64,000 bases of DNA, taken from Asticcacaulis sp. UBA2476. Its GTDB lineage: Bacteria; Pseudomonadota; Alphaproteobacteria; Caulobacterales; Caulobacteraceae. The stretch lies in the NCBI GenBank assembly GCA_002342035.1, contig DDPE01000090.1, positions 232,263 through 296,262 on the forward strand. The letters are read 5' to 3'. The position numbers and the translations under genes are program-made. The notes under the pieces were generated by a model. It worked only from the letters and a program-made list of their open reading frames with translations. It did not search any database and was not told where the DNA came from. Each line of letters opens with the position of its first letter. Position 1 is the first letter of the stretch. This document shows positions 16,320 to 24,976 of this stretch, in pieces.

Positions 16320-17342
16320 ATGACCACCATATATGATGTCTCAAAACTGGCCGGGGTGTCCGCCAAGACCGTGTCGCGGGTTCTGAATGAGCCGGATCGC
16401 GTAAAGACGGCGACCCGTGAGCAGGTTCTGGCGGCCATGAAGACGCTGGATTACAGCCCCAATGCCTCGGCGCGGCAGTTGCGGCTGGGTGGGTTTTCCT
16501 CGATCGGCCTGCTGCTGGAAGATCCGGCCTCCGGTTACCAGAGCCGTTTCCATCAGGCCCTGCTGACCGCCTGCATGGAAGCGGGCAAATATATGACGGT
16601 CGAGCTGTTCGAAGGCGTCATGCCGGACTGGCAGGCGCGAGTGGATCGCTTTCTGACCGAAGGGCGGGTGCGCGATCTGATCTTGCTGCCCACCTTGTGT
16701 GATTTCACGCCGCTTAAGGATTTGCTGCGTGAGCGCGGCGCGCGGGCTGTGCTGATTGCGCCCTCGGTCCATGATCCGCACTTTCCGTCGGTGGTCATGG
16801 ATGACCGGGCGGCGGCGCGTCAGATCATCGAATATCTGTTTTCTCTGGGCCATACACGCATCGGCCATATCACCGGCCATCCTGATCACTCGGCCACGAT
16901 TTTGCGGCGCTCTGGTGTCATCGAGGCCTATGACGCCAGGGGCCTGCCGCGCCCAAAGCCAGAGCTGTTCGCCAGCGGTGACTTCATGTTCAAAAAGGGC
17001 ATCGAGGCGGCGGAGACGCTGCTGTCCTTACCGGAGCCGCCGACCGCGATTTTTGCGGCCAATGATGAAACGGCAGCGGCGGTCGCTATGGTCGCGCATC
17101 GCCGGGGCCTCAGCATACCCGGTGACCTGTCGGTGGTCGGTTTTGATGATGCGCCGATTGCCTCTGCTGTCTGGCCGCAACTGACGACGATCGCCCAGCC
17201 GTACCTTGAGATGGCCCGCAAGGTGGTGCATCTGGTCGATACCTGGGATCAGCAAAGCACGCAGTCGGGTTTCGTCAGCACATATCTGACGCCGCATGAA
17301 CTGGTCGTCCGTGAATCGAGCGGGCCCGTTTTAAAAGGCTGA
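16320..17342 (+). CDS. LacI-family transcription regulator
   Basis: A 340-residue repressor. Residues 1-50 are the LacI helix-turn-helix with hinge helix (TTIYDVSKLAGVSAKTVSRV, then YSPNASARQLR). The rest is a periplasmic-binding-protein-like sensor (SIGLLLEDP, FSLGHTRIGHITG, PPTAIFAANDETA, LSVVGFDDAPIA). It is divergent from the TonB-dependent receptor and halogenase genes, with an operator-like palindrome between, so it probably represses them until a sugar-like inducer appears. The Shine-Dalgarno sequence is weak. Confidence 0.92.
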   Translation: MTTIYDVSKLAGVSAKTVSRVLNEPDRVKTATREQVLAAMKTLDYSPNASARQLRLGGFSSIGLLLEDPASGYQSRFHQALLTACMEAGKYMTVELFEGVMPDWQARVDRFLTEGRVRDLILLPTLCDFTPLKDLLRERGARAVLIAPSVHDPHFPSVVMDDRAAARQIIEYLFSLGHTRIGHITGHPDHSATILRRSGVIEAYDARGLPRPKPELFASGDFMFKKGIEAAETLLSLPEPPTAIFAANDETAAAVAMVAHRRGLSIPGDLSVVGFDDAPIASAVWPQLTTIAQPYLEMARKVVHLVDTWDQQSTQSGFVSTYLTPHELVVRESSGPVLKG

Positions 17343-17423
17343 TGGGCCGAAAGTCTGATGATGCAGGGACGTTTTGACGGGGTAAAAACGGTAAGAAGAC
17401 GTTAATTTTACCACCCATGCACT

Positions 17424-17438
17424 TGCGAATTATTTGCA
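17424..17438. promoter_or_regulatory. Fur-like box upstream of tonB
   Basis: TGCGAAT-T-ATTTGCA is a 7-1-7 inverted repeat of the kind Fur uses in alphaproteobacteria, 44 bases before the tonB start. A related site lies before the Fiu-like receptor gene. Iron-dependent repression is inferred from the motif and the gene content. Confidence 0.65.
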
Positions 17439-17481
17439 TAGGTGCTACCCAGCCTGCCGGATATCATTGCGGGTAGTGGGC

Positions 17482-18213
17482 ATGGGTGTGCAGGCGGCGT
17501 TCGCGCCAAATATTAGGCCAAATACTAAACCTGAAACAAGACGAGACGTAAAACCGTCTCGCCGAAAGGCCGCGCGGTCGTCGCCGGTCGCGGTCGCTAT
17601 TGCCATATCCATCGCGGTCCATGCTGGGATCGGGCTCTATTTTGTCGCCACACGCTTTGTGATGCCAAAGGCTCAGGCCTCCCTTGAGGAGGCGATGCTG
17701 GTCGAGATGTACCTGCCGCAGATCCAGCCGGAAAAACCTAAACCCACACCGACACCGCCTAAGCCGCAACCTGTCAGCATGTCACCCATCAAGACCCGCA
17801 CGGTTGACGTGCCTGTGGTCTCAGATGTCGCTCCTCTGGTCATGGCCGCGGTTGAATCGCCTAAAACCGTTGCCGCCGCTCCGGTGGTTGCCCAGCCATC
17901 ACCAGTACCGGCGCCCGCCGCAGAGCGATTTGTTGAGGTCGATGTCGATCAGGCCTTGTCGCGTAATCCGGCCCCGCCCTATCCGCCCAAATCCGTGCAG
18001 ATGCGCGAACAGGGCGTTGTCTGGCTTCGGCTTATGGTGCGCGCCGACGGTGGCGTCGGTGAGGTGCAGGTTAAGACCTCCAGCGGTTCTATGCGTCTGG
18101 ATGGTGCCGCCAGACAGGCCGTCAAAACCTGGAAGTTTACCCCCGCCCGCCGCAACGGGCAGGCTGTCGAATCGTGGGTCAATGTACCCATTCGCTTTAA
18201 TCTGAAATCGTAG
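17482..18213 (+). CDS. tonB: Energy transducer TonB
   Basis: A 243-residue inner-membrane protein passing proton-motive energy to outer-membrane receptors. Order: cytoplasmic basic leader, one membrane helix (VAVAIAISIAVHAGIGLYF, about 36-54), a proline/lysine-rich periplasmic spacer (PEKPKPTPTPPKPQP), and a C-terminal TonB domain with the PPYPP motif, ending VESWVNVPIRFNLKS. A TTG at 17434 could extend it, but that lies in the Fur-like box, so ATG at 17482 is preferred. It starts an iron-uptake gene group. ExbB and ExbD are not in the window. Confidence 0.88.
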   Translation: MGVQAAFAPNIRPNTKPETRRDVKPSRRKAARSSPVAVAIAISIAVHAGIGLYFVATRFVMPKAQASLEEAMLVEMYLPQIQPEKPKPTPTPPKPQPVSMSPIKTRTVDVPVVSDVAPLVMAAVESPKTVAAAPVVAQPSPVPAPAAERFVEVDVDQALSRNPAPPYPPKSVQMREQGVVWLRLMVRADGGVGEVQVKTSSGSMRLDGAARQAVKTWKFTPARRNGQAVESWVNVPIRFNLKS

Positions 18214-18236
18214 TCTTCATCGGGAACCTTAACGAC

Positions 18237-19127
18237 ATGAAATTCACCAAAGGTCTTATCAGCTCGCTGGCGCTTCTAGCCGCACTCGGTCCAGTTAGCG
18301 CCGTTGCCCACAGCCAATGGCTGCTGCCATCGGCCACTCAGGTAGAGAACTCTACTAATCCGCAACGCCCGACCTATGTGACGGTTGATGCGGCCTCTTC
18401 CAACGGCCTGTTCTACGCAGACCACAACGCCATGCGCCTGACCGGTCTGCAAATCACTGGCCCGGATGGGGCGGCGGTTGAGCCTGAGAACGTCTCAACG
18501 GGTAAGCTGCGTTCGACCTTTGATGTTAAGCTGCTTAAGCCCGGCACTTACCGCATCGCGTCGGTCAATAATTCGGTCATGGCCCGCTACAAAAAGGACG
18601 GCCAGGACGTTAACTTTCGCGGCACCGAAGAGACCTTCGCCAAGGACGTCCCGGCAAATGCCGAGGGGCTGACCGTATCGCGCAACTTTGGCCGGGTTGA
18701 GACCTTTGTGACATCAGGCGCGCCGACCGACATCAAGGCGATCGGTAAGGGGCTTGAGATTCTGCCGCTGCAACCGACAACCGATCTGGTGCTGGGGGAG
18801 TCCGCCAAGTTCCGCGTGCTGGTTGACGGCAAGCCGACGTCTGGCCTGTCGATCAAGATCGTGCCCGGTGGTGTGCGCTACCGCGGCGCGCTAAAGGATC
18901 AGGTTCTGAAAACCGATGCCAACGGTGAGTTTTCGATCAAGTGGGAACTGGCGGGGGCCTATTGGGTCAACACCAGCTATCCGCCGCGTCCGGAAGCCGA
19001 CGATGATGATGCGCCCGCCGGTGGTCCGGCGGCGGGAGGCCAAGGTGGTGGCATGGGTGCGCCGCGTGGCCCGATGGCTCCGCTGCGCATGTCCTATTCG
19101 GTCACGCTTGAGGTCATGCCGCAGTAG
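18237..19127 (+). CDS. DUF4198-domain periplasmic protein
   Basis: A 296-residue protein with a Sec signal peptide (about 1-24, ending SAVAHS). It then has the DUF4198 pattern: HSQWLLPSATQV, a first beta-sandwich, and a second domain starting LVLGESAKFRVLVDGKP with DANGEFSIKW. A Gly/Pro/Asp-rich segment (about 250-280) precedes the last strand. DUF4198 proteins are often linked to TonB receptors and metal uptake, and their biochemical role is unknown. It follows tonB by 23 bases and precedes the Fiu-like receptor, suggesting a periplasmic part in the same iron system. Confidence 0.82.
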   Translation: MKFTKGLISSLALLAALGPVSAVAHSQWLLPSATQVENSTNPQRPTYVTVDAASSNGLFYADHNAMRLTGLQITGPDGAAVEPENVSTGKLRSTFDVKLLKPGTYRIASVNNSVMARYKKDGQDVNFRGTEETFAKDVPANAEGLTVSRNFGRVETFVTSGAPTDIKAIGKGLEILPLQPTTDLVLGESAKFRVLVDGKPTSGLSIKIVPGGVRYRGALKDQVLKTDANGEFSIKWELAGAYWVNTSYPPRPEADDDDAPAGGPAAGGQGGGMGAPRGPMAPLRMSYSVTLEVMPQ

Positions 19128-19148
19128 TTAAGGCGGTAAATTGAACGG

Positions 19149-19184
19149 TAAAGGGCTGCTCATTTCGCGATGGGCGGCCCTTTT
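19149..19184 (+). terminator. Intrinsic terminator after the DUF4198 gene
   Basis: A 14-pair stem (AAAGGGCTGCTCAT and ATGGGCGGCCCTTT, with G-U pairs) closes on TTCGCG and is followed by TTTTCGTT. It separates the tonB-DUF4198 transcript from the receptor gene. Confidence 0.8.
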
Positions 19185-19313
19185 CGTTACGCGTGTATTT
19201 GTGTCAGGTCTGAAATGTGTTGGTTTTTTGCCACATTTTTTACAAGTTGATAATGAAAGTCAAAAACTGGTCATTTTGCGCTTGCAAATAGCGGGATTAG
19301 GTTTAATCGGACT

Positions 19314-19328
19314 TGCGAATGATTATTA
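19314..19328. promoter_or_regulatory. Fur-like box upstream of the Fiu-like receptor gene
   Basis: TGCGAAT-G-ATTATTA has a perfect left half and a degenerate right half compared with the box before tonB. A further half-site, TTGCAAAT, is at 19282-19289. It is 58 bases before the receptor start. Confidence 0.5.
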
Positions 19329-19385
19329 ACTGCGGGATGCGGTTAATGGTCTCTCGATATTCACAAGTACGGAAAACCAAAACCC

Positions 19386-21707
19386 ATGACCAAAATTCGC
19401 AGCCGTAAACACAGCGTCAATCGCTATCTGGCCACCGTTGCCGCCGTAGCCCTACCGGCCATGCCCCTCATCGCCCACGCTCAGGCGGCCGAAGAAAAGA
19501 CCCTGAAAGAAGTCACGGTCACAGCCACGGTTGATAAGTATAAGCGCGAAGTCACCAACCCCAAGAACACGCAACCGTTGCTTGATACGCCGCAAACCAT
19601 TTCGGTCATTGGCAGAGAGCTGATCGAAGAGCAGGGTGCTGTGTCGCTGGTCGAAGCCCTGCGCAACACGCCGGGCATCACCCTGCAAATGGGTGAAAAC
19701 GGCAACTCCTCAACGGGCGACACCTTCCAGATGCGCGGTTTCTCGATGCAGAATTCGCTCTATCAGGACGGTATCCGCGACGTCGGTGCCATCACGCGCG
19801 ACACCTTTAACGTCGAGCAGATCGAAATCGCCAAGGGCCCTGCGGGTTCGGATGCTGGTCGCGGTGCCTCGGCCGGTTTCATCAACACGGTCACCAAGCT
19901 GCCGCAACTGGCCACGCTCTATTCTGGCACGGCCGCTGTCACGACCGAAGAAGGCTATCGCCTCACGGCTGATGGTAATGTTCAGCTTAGCGACACAATC
20001 GCGTTTCGTCTGAACGCTATGGTTCAGGATCTGCCCGCCGTGGATCGTGATCAGGTTGAAAACACTGGCCATGGTATCGCGCCGTCGATTGCCTTTGGTC
20101 TGGGGACCAAAAGCCGGTTCTACGTTTTTGCGCAGCATGTGAAGGCCGACAATGTTCCCGACGGCGGTATTCCGGCCATCGGTTATGAGGGCTTTGTCTA
20201 TGTGGCCCCGGCGACTAATCCGCCGTCTTCGGCTGTGGTCGACGCCGCCAATGCCGCACCGCGCGTCAGCAACTCCAACTATTACGGCAGCCGCAATGAC
20301 TTCGAAAAGACCGAAGCCAATATGCTGACCGGTAAGTTCGAATATGATCTGGGCGAAAACACCTTCCTGACCAGCATAGTGCGTTATGGCAAGAACTCCC
20401 AGCGCCGTGATCAGACCGGCACCATCGGGATTTCTTATGGCCCTACCACCACGACCTCGACGTGGAACACGAACCGCGACACCTGGACGGTGGCCCGTTC
20501 GCGTCAGGGCACCAACAACGAAAACGAAGTCTTCGTCGCTCAGACCAATCTGACGACCTCGTTCATGACCGGCTCGATTCAGCATGATCTGGCCGCCGGG
20601 ATCGAGTTGTCGAAAGAAGACTTCCGCACGGATACGCTTCGGGTGGTCACCGGCACCTCAACGACGGCTGCCAACCTCTATAACCCCAGCGTGAATGATA
20701 CCTTCGCGCCTTTGGAGCATAGCGGTGCTTTCAGCGAGGGCGAAACGACTACGGCGGCGCTGTATGCGTTTGATACGATCAAGTTCAATGACCAGTGGAT
20801 GGTTAATCTTAGCGCTCGCGTTGAAAGCTATGATATCGAAGCCAATGGTGCGGTTCGTTCTACGGCCACAAGCCATCCGACTCTGCCGGTTGATACACTG
20901 GTGGTGTCACCTGAAATTTCCGGCGACGGTACGCTGTTTAGCTGGAAAATCGGTGGCGTCTATAAGCCTGTGCCGAACGCCTCGATCTATGCGGCTGTGG
21001 CCAATTCCAAGACCCCTCCGGGCAGCCTGAACGGTCAGTTGAACGCTGGCGCTACGAATATCAACAACCCGAACCTCGACCCGCAAGAAACCCTGAACTA
21101 CGAAATCGGTACCAAGTGGGACCTGTTTGAGGCCCGTCTGGGGCTGACGGCAGCGTTGTATCGCTCGGAAAACGAAAACGAGATTGTGGTTGATCTTGAT
21201 CCGGGCACGGGCGTTATTGCTGATCAGATCGGCAAGCGCGTGGTTGAAGGTATTGAACTGAGCGCGGTCGGTAAGATCACCGACAAATGGTCGATCACTG
21301 CGGGCATTCAGACCATGAACACCGAATACGAAGAAGGCTCCGGCACGGGCACGACCGCCAACGGTGCGGGTGTACGCTGGTCGCCGGAACTGACCGGTAC
21401 CGTGTGGACGACCTATGCCGACCTCATTCCGGGTCTGACCATTGGCGGTGGGGCGCGCTACACCAGCGAGCAAATCCGTTCGACCACGCCGGGCACGAAT
21501 TTCGCGGTGACCACCTTACCTGAAATCCCGGCTTACTGGGTTTGGGACGGTATGGCCAGCTACGACCTGACCGATAAAGTCACACTGCAACTGAACGTCT
21601 ACAACCTGTTTGACGAAGACTATCTGTCCACCCTGAACAATGGTGGCAGCCGGATCATGATCGGTACGCCGCGTTATGCCAAGCTGACCGCCAGCATGAA
21701 GTTCTAA
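19386..21707 (+). CDS. fiu: TonB-dependent catecholate siderophore receptor, Fiu-like
   Basis: A 773-residue outer-membrane receptor close in layout to E. coli Fiu: signal peptide (1-34), TonB box near LKEVTVTATVD, plug with QTISVIGRELIEEQGAVSL, GENGNSSTGDTFQMRGF, YQDGIRDVGAITRDTFN and EQIEIAKGPAGSDAGRGA, then a barrel ending LTASMKF. Fiu-type receptors import Fe(III)-catecholates such as monomers and fragments of enterobactin. PiuC (YbiX) is encoded just downstream, as in E. coli fiu-ybiX. It has its own terminator-bounded transcript and Fur-like box. Confidence 0.93.
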   Translation: MTKIRSRKHSVNRYLATVAAVALPAMPLIAHAQAAEEKTLKEVTVTATVDKYKREVTNPKNTQPLLDTPQTISVIGRELIEEQGAVSLVEALRNTPGITLQMGENGNSSTGDTFQMRGFSMQNSLYQDGIRDVGAITRDTFNVEQIEIAKGPAGSDAGRGASAGFINTVTKLPQLATLYSGTAAVTTEEGYRLTADGNVQLSDTIAFRLNAMVQDLPAVDRDQVENTGHGIAPSIAFGLGTKSRFYVFAQHVKADNVPDGGIPAIGYEGFVYVAPATNPPSSAVVDAANAAPRVSNSNYYGSRNDFEKTEANMLTGKFEYDLGENTFLTSIVRYGKNSQRRDQTGTIGISYGPTTTTSTWNTNRDTWTVARSRQGTNNENEVFVAQTNLTTSFMTGSIQHDLAAGIELSKEDFRTDTLRVVTGTSTTAANLYNPSVNDTFAPLEHSGAFSEGETTTAALYAFDTIKFNDQWMVNLSARVESYDIEANGAVRSTATSHPTLPVDTLVVSPEISGDGTLFSWKIGGVYKPVPNASIYAAVANSKTPPGSLNGQLNAGATNINNPNLDPQETLNYEIGTKWDLFEARLGLTAALYRSENENEIVVDLDPGTGVIADQIGKRVVEGIELSAVGKITDKWSITAGIQTMNTEYEEGSGTGTTANGAGVRWSPELTGTVWTTYADLIPGLTIGGGARYTSEQIRSTTPGTNFAVTTLPEIPAYWVWDGMASYDLTDKVTLQLNVYNLFDEDYLSTLNNGGSRIMIGTPRYAKLTASMKF

Positions 21708-21730
21708 TCACATCGGTCTGCGACAAAAAG

Positions 21731-21766
21731 AACAGCCCCCGTTGTGATGACGGGGGCTGTTTTTGT
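21731..21766 (+). terminator. Intrinsic terminator between fiu and piuC
   Basis: AACAGCCCCCGT and ACGGGGGCTGTT form a perfect 12-pair stem around TGTGATG, followed by a T-rich tail (TTTTGTT). It should end most fiu transcripts 39 bases before the piuC start. Confidence 0.88.
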
Positions 21767-21804
21767 TGGGAAAACCTGTAAAACGGTATCAGGAGGCGAC
21801 CGCT

Positions 21805-22485
21805 ATGATGCTGCATATCCCTGAAATTCTGACCCGTGATCAGGTGGCGGATATCCGCGTAACGCTTGAAGGCGCCAACTGGCATGACGGGGCGGCCACG
21901 GCCGGGCCGCAGGCGGTGCAGGTCAAGCATAATCGCCAACTGCCCGCCGACGCGCCTCAGTCTCAGATTCTGGCCGATATAGTCACCAAAGCGCTCAAAG
22001 CCCATCCGCTGTTTATCTCAGCCGCCCTGCCACACATTATCCTGACACCGCGCTTTAATGCCTACGAAGGCGGCGGGCATTACGGCAACCATGTCGACAG
22101 CGCCATCCATTTCGATCCGCTTAAAAACATCAGTGTGCGAACGGATGTGTCCTGCACCGTGTTTCTGAACGACCCCGAAGACTATGACGGTGGCGAACTG
22201 ATCATCGAGGACACCTACGGCGCCCATGAGGTTAAGCTCAGTGCCGGGGACGCCATACTCTATCCATCGACCTCCCTGCACCGGGTTGAGCCGGTCACGC
22301 GAGGCGTGCGGCTGGCGTCGTTTTTGTGGGTGCAGAGCATGGTCAGGGACGATACCCGCCGTCAGATGTTATTCGATTTGGATATGACCATTCTGAAACT
22401 GCGCCAGACCCTCGGCGACAGTGCCGAGGTGGTAGCGCTGACGGCGCACTATCATAATCTGCTGCGGCAATGGGCGGATCTGTGA
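21805..22485 (+). CDS. piuC: PiuC/YbiX-type Fe(II)- and 2-oxoglutarate-dependent hydroxylase
   Basis: A 226-residue PKHD-type dioxygenase. The iron ligands are visible as His96 and Asp98 (HYGNHVDSA) and His159 (TSLHRVEP), with Arg169 for 2-oxoglutarate. The family is iron-starvation-induced and linked to siderophore receptors, but its substrate is not established. The preferred start follows a strong AGGAGG (21791-21796); the longer frame from 21763 lies in the fiu terminator. The gene overlaps the next, a hydroxyacid oxidase, by 4-16 bases. Confidence 0.92.
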   Translation: MMLHIPEILTRDQVADIRVTLEGANWHDGAATAGPQAVQVKHNRQLPADAPQSQILADIVTKALKAHPLFISAALPHIILTPRFNAYEGGGHYGNHVDSAIHFDPLKNISVRTDVSCTVFLNDPEDYDGGELIIEDTYGAHEVKLSAGDAILYPSTSLHRVEPVTRGVRLASFLWVQSMVRDDTRRQMLFDLDMTILKLRQTLGDSAEVVALTAHYHNLLRQWADL

Positions 22486-23573
22486 CCATCCTTAACGCCA
22501 TTCCCCGCGATATCGTCAGTTTGAGCGACTATGAGCGCTATGCCCGCGCAAGGCTGGATGACAATGCCTGGGTCTACCTGATGAGCGGGGCGGGTGATGA
22601 ACTGACCCTGACTGATAATACGCAGGCCTATCAGCGCATTAAACTGGCGGGCCATGTGCTGGGCGATGTGGCGGGCGGCCATACCCGGTTGGAGCTGCTG
22701 GGACGGGCCTTGCCGCATCCGATCTGTGTGGCACCTATGGCCTATCATAAACTGTTCCATCCGGGCGGGGAGGCGGCGACGGCCATGGGCGCTGGTGCGG
22801 TCGGGGCGGGCATGGTCATAAGCTCGCTGGCGTCGGTGTCGTTTGAGGACATTGCGGCCAAGGCCACAGGCCCGTTATGGCTGCAGCTTTATTTGCAACC
22901 GGATCGGGGCGCGGTGCTTGAGATGGTGCGTCGGGCCGAAAGCCTTGGGTTTGCAGGGCTGATGGTCACGGTCGATGCCCCGCTGGCGGGTCTGCGCAAT
23001 CGCGAACAGCGCGCCGGATTTACGCTGCCCGACGGGGTGCGAGCGGTTAATGTCACGCCGCCGTCCGCGCCCTTGCCGTCGCTTTCTGCCGGTCAGAGCG
23101 TGGTGTTTGATGGCCTGATGGCGCAGGCACCGACCTGGGCCGATATGGAATGGCTGGTTGGGCAAACCTCCCTGCCGGTTGTTCTTAAGGGCATACTGAC
23201 GCCCACGGATGCCGTGCGGGCCTTTGAGGTCGGGGCGGCGGGTGTGGTTATATCCAATCATGGCGGGCGTATTCTGGATGGCCTGCCCGCAACAATTGAT
23301 GTTTTGCCGAGCATAGTCGACGCCGCCCAAGGACGAGTGCCGGTGCTGATCGATGGTGGTATCCGGCGCGGCAGTGACATTTTTAAGGCGCTGGCGCTAG
23401 GGGCGTCTGCGGTGATGATTGGCCGTCCGGTGATGCACGCGCTCGCCACAGCCGGGGCTTTAGGGGTGGCGCACGCCATTCGCACCCTGCACGAAGAACT
23501 GGAAGTGGTTATGGCCTTAAGTGGCTGCGCGACCTTAGACGATATCGGGCCGCAGCATCTGCTTACCGCCTGA
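22482..23573 (+). CDS. FMN-dependent alpha-hydroxy acid oxidase (lactate oxidase/dehydrogenase family)
   Basis: About 363 residues, a TIM-barrel FMN enzyme oxidising 2-hydroxy acids such as L-lactate, mandelate or glycolate. Motifs: VAPMAYHKLFHP, LQLYLQPDR, VTVDAPLAGLRNRE, VVLKGILTPTDA, the active-site SNHGGR (proton-abstracting His) and DGGIRRGSDIFKAL. The GTG at 22482 overlaps the piuC stop (GTGA); an ATG at 22470 is also possible. Coupling to piuC is odd and hints at a role in iron-limited metabolism. The exact substrate and whether O2 is the acceptor cannot be told. Confidence 0.88.
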   Translation: MTILNAIPRDIVSLSDYERYARARLDDNAWVYLMSGAGDELTLTDNTQAYQRIKLAGHVLGDVAGGHTRLELLGRALPHPICVAPMAYHKLFHPGGEAATAMGAGAVGAGMVISSLASVSFEDIAAKATGPLWLQLYLQPDRGAVLEMVRRAESLGFAGLMVTVDAPLAGLRNREQRAGFTLPDGVRAVNVTPPSAPLPSLSAGQSVVFDGLMAQAPTWADMEWLVGQTSLPVVLKGILTPTDAVRAFEVGAAGVVISNHGGRILDGLPATIDVLPSIVDAAQGRVPVLIDGGIRRGSDIFKALALGASAVMIGRPVMHALATAGALGVAHAIRTLHEELEVVMALSGCATLDDIGPQHLLTA

Positions 23574-23729
23574 CCTGACGTGTCATTCGAATGACATTGT
23601 AAATAATTTGTAAAGCGATTGGTTGCCTAAGTCTGAAATCGGTCTTAACGTGGTCTTGTCCGGCGACTTTGACCTATCGACCTCCCTCAATAGGCCAAGG
23701 CTTGCGCCCAAACTGGCCAGATTTTCGGC

Positions 23730-23768
23730 ACCCGTCAGGACGCACACGCCTGACGGGTTTGTTTTTTT
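23730..23768 (+). terminator. Intrinsic terminator after the hydroxyacid oxidase gene
   Basis: ACCCGTCAGG and CCTGACGGGT form a perfect 10-pair stem around ACGCACACG, followed by TTGTTTTTTT. The 156 bases before it hold no gene that I can support. Confidence 0.88.
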
Positions 23769-24018
23769 AGTTCTTACGGCCTTGGGGGAAATTCTCCAGG
23801 CTGCGTTCGATTTGCTCACGCAACTGCATCCGCTTGGTCAGGGAATAGGTATTGAGGCAGATCGTAAAGGTGGCACCAATCAGCTCGGCAACCTCGGTCT
23901 CGCCTTCGGCCTCGGCGATCGATTTGATGTAATCAAGAGCCGCAATCACATTGTGAATGGTTTGCTCGCTGTTATCGAGATCTTCCAGTGAAAACACACC
24001 CGTATCTGTCTGGCTCAT
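23767..24018 (-). CDS. Small uncharacterised protein (83 residues)
   Basis: Not recognised. The protein starts MSQTDTGVFSLEDLDN and is mostly helical by eye, acidic in the first 50 residues and basic near the end (LTKRMQLREQIERSLENFPQ). It has no signal peptide or membrane segment. AGGGA lies nine bases before ATG 24018, which is better placed than for the ATG two codons earlier. It follows a LuxR-type regulator on the same strand, 127 bases away, and could be part of that unit. No function is proposed. Confidence 0.65.
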   Translation of the reverse strand: MSQTDTGVFSLEDLDNSEQTIHNVIAALDYIKSIAEAEGETEVAELIGATFTICLNTYSLTKRMQLREQIERSLENFPQGRKN

Positions 24019-24144
24019 ACGCATATTCCCTGACCCGTAGTGAACGAAAGCCCCCGCCCTCGAAACCGCAGATATCAGCCTAATCGAAAAATCTATGCGT
24101 GTGCATCACGAGAATACGTGATGCGGCCATGTATATTTGCTGAT

Positions 24145-24885
24145 TCAGGGATGAATTATGCCTGCCATGACGGCTTTGACGACCGCCTGAACGCGGTTGG
24201 TGACCTCAAGCTTGCGAAAGATGTGGCGCATATGGGTATCGACGGTATTGCGGCTAATGGTCAGGATGGTGGCAATGTCCTCATCGGTCTTGCCGGCAGC
24301 GACCCACAATAGAATTTCTTCTTCCTTGGGGGTAAGCACAGTAAAGTTTGCGATGTCAGGCCGGGCGAACAGACGCTTATAGGCGGCGTAAAACTGGGTG
24401 CAATAGGCGCTGATCAGATCAAGGTTTCCAAGACAGGCATCCGTGCGTTCCGTACTGGCCAGCGCCACACCGGCGATCTGGGCGCGGCGACCTTTGAAAG
24501 GGACGCCGATGCCGTTATTCAACCCGGCATCTTCGGCCAGTCGCATCAGGCTTATCTGCACCTTATCCAGCGATTGCTGTTTTTCGAGATCCGACCACAA
24601 AAACCCCCAGTGATGGGTGGCCGCGGCCCGCAAGACAGGGTCAAAGCGCGCCAGCCCTTTTTCCTCATAGTGTTTTTGCCAGTCTTCGGGATAGTTGACC
24701 AGCAAGCCTGTGCGATTAAATTCGGCCGGTATATCCAGATCGCGCGGAACCGAAAAATTAATCAGATCATAGCCAAACCTGTTCATGGCACCGGTGAACG
24801 TGCCAAACAGGTCATCCGCCGTTGCGGCGCGTGCCGTATCCGTAATAAAATCTTCGAAGCGATGTGTACCTGGTGTATGCAGCAT
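24145..24885 (-). CDS. LuxR-family quorum-sensing-type regulator (LuxR solo)
   Basis: 246 residues: an autoinducer-binding domain (about 10-165) and a C-terminal LuxR helix-turn-helix (LTPKEEEILLWVAAGKTDED to the end). In the ligand domain the hallmark residues of acyl-homoserine-lactone binding are present: Trp69, Tyr73, Asp82-Pro83, and Trp93 or Trp97. No luxI-type synthase is in the window, so it would respond to signals made elsewhere. Targets are unknown; the divergent carboxypeptidase gene, 91 bases away, is a candidate. Confidence 0.9.
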   Translation of the reverse strand: MLHTPGTHRFEDFITDTARAATADDLFGTFTGAMNRFGYDLINFSVPRDLDIPAEFNRTGLLVNYPEDWQKHYEEKGLARFDPVLRAAATHHWGFLWSDLEKQQSLDKVQISLMRLAEDAGLNNGIGVPFKGRRAQIAGVALASTERTDACLGNLDLISAYCTQFYAAYKRLFARPDIANFTVLTPKEEEILLWVAAGKTDEDIATILTISRNTVDTHMRHIFRKLEVTNRVQAVVKAVMAGIIHP

Positions 24886-24976
24886 GACTTGAATTAAGGC
24901 TGTGTTGGGGGCACGCTACATGGCAATTGTGATCACGACAACGACTAAGGTTGTGGCACGTTTGGGATAAGAGAAT

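Noticed and set aside
17434..17481. TTG start extending TonB by 16 residues
   Set aside because: The extension begins inside the Fur-like box and adds a peptide that does not fit a TonB N-terminus.
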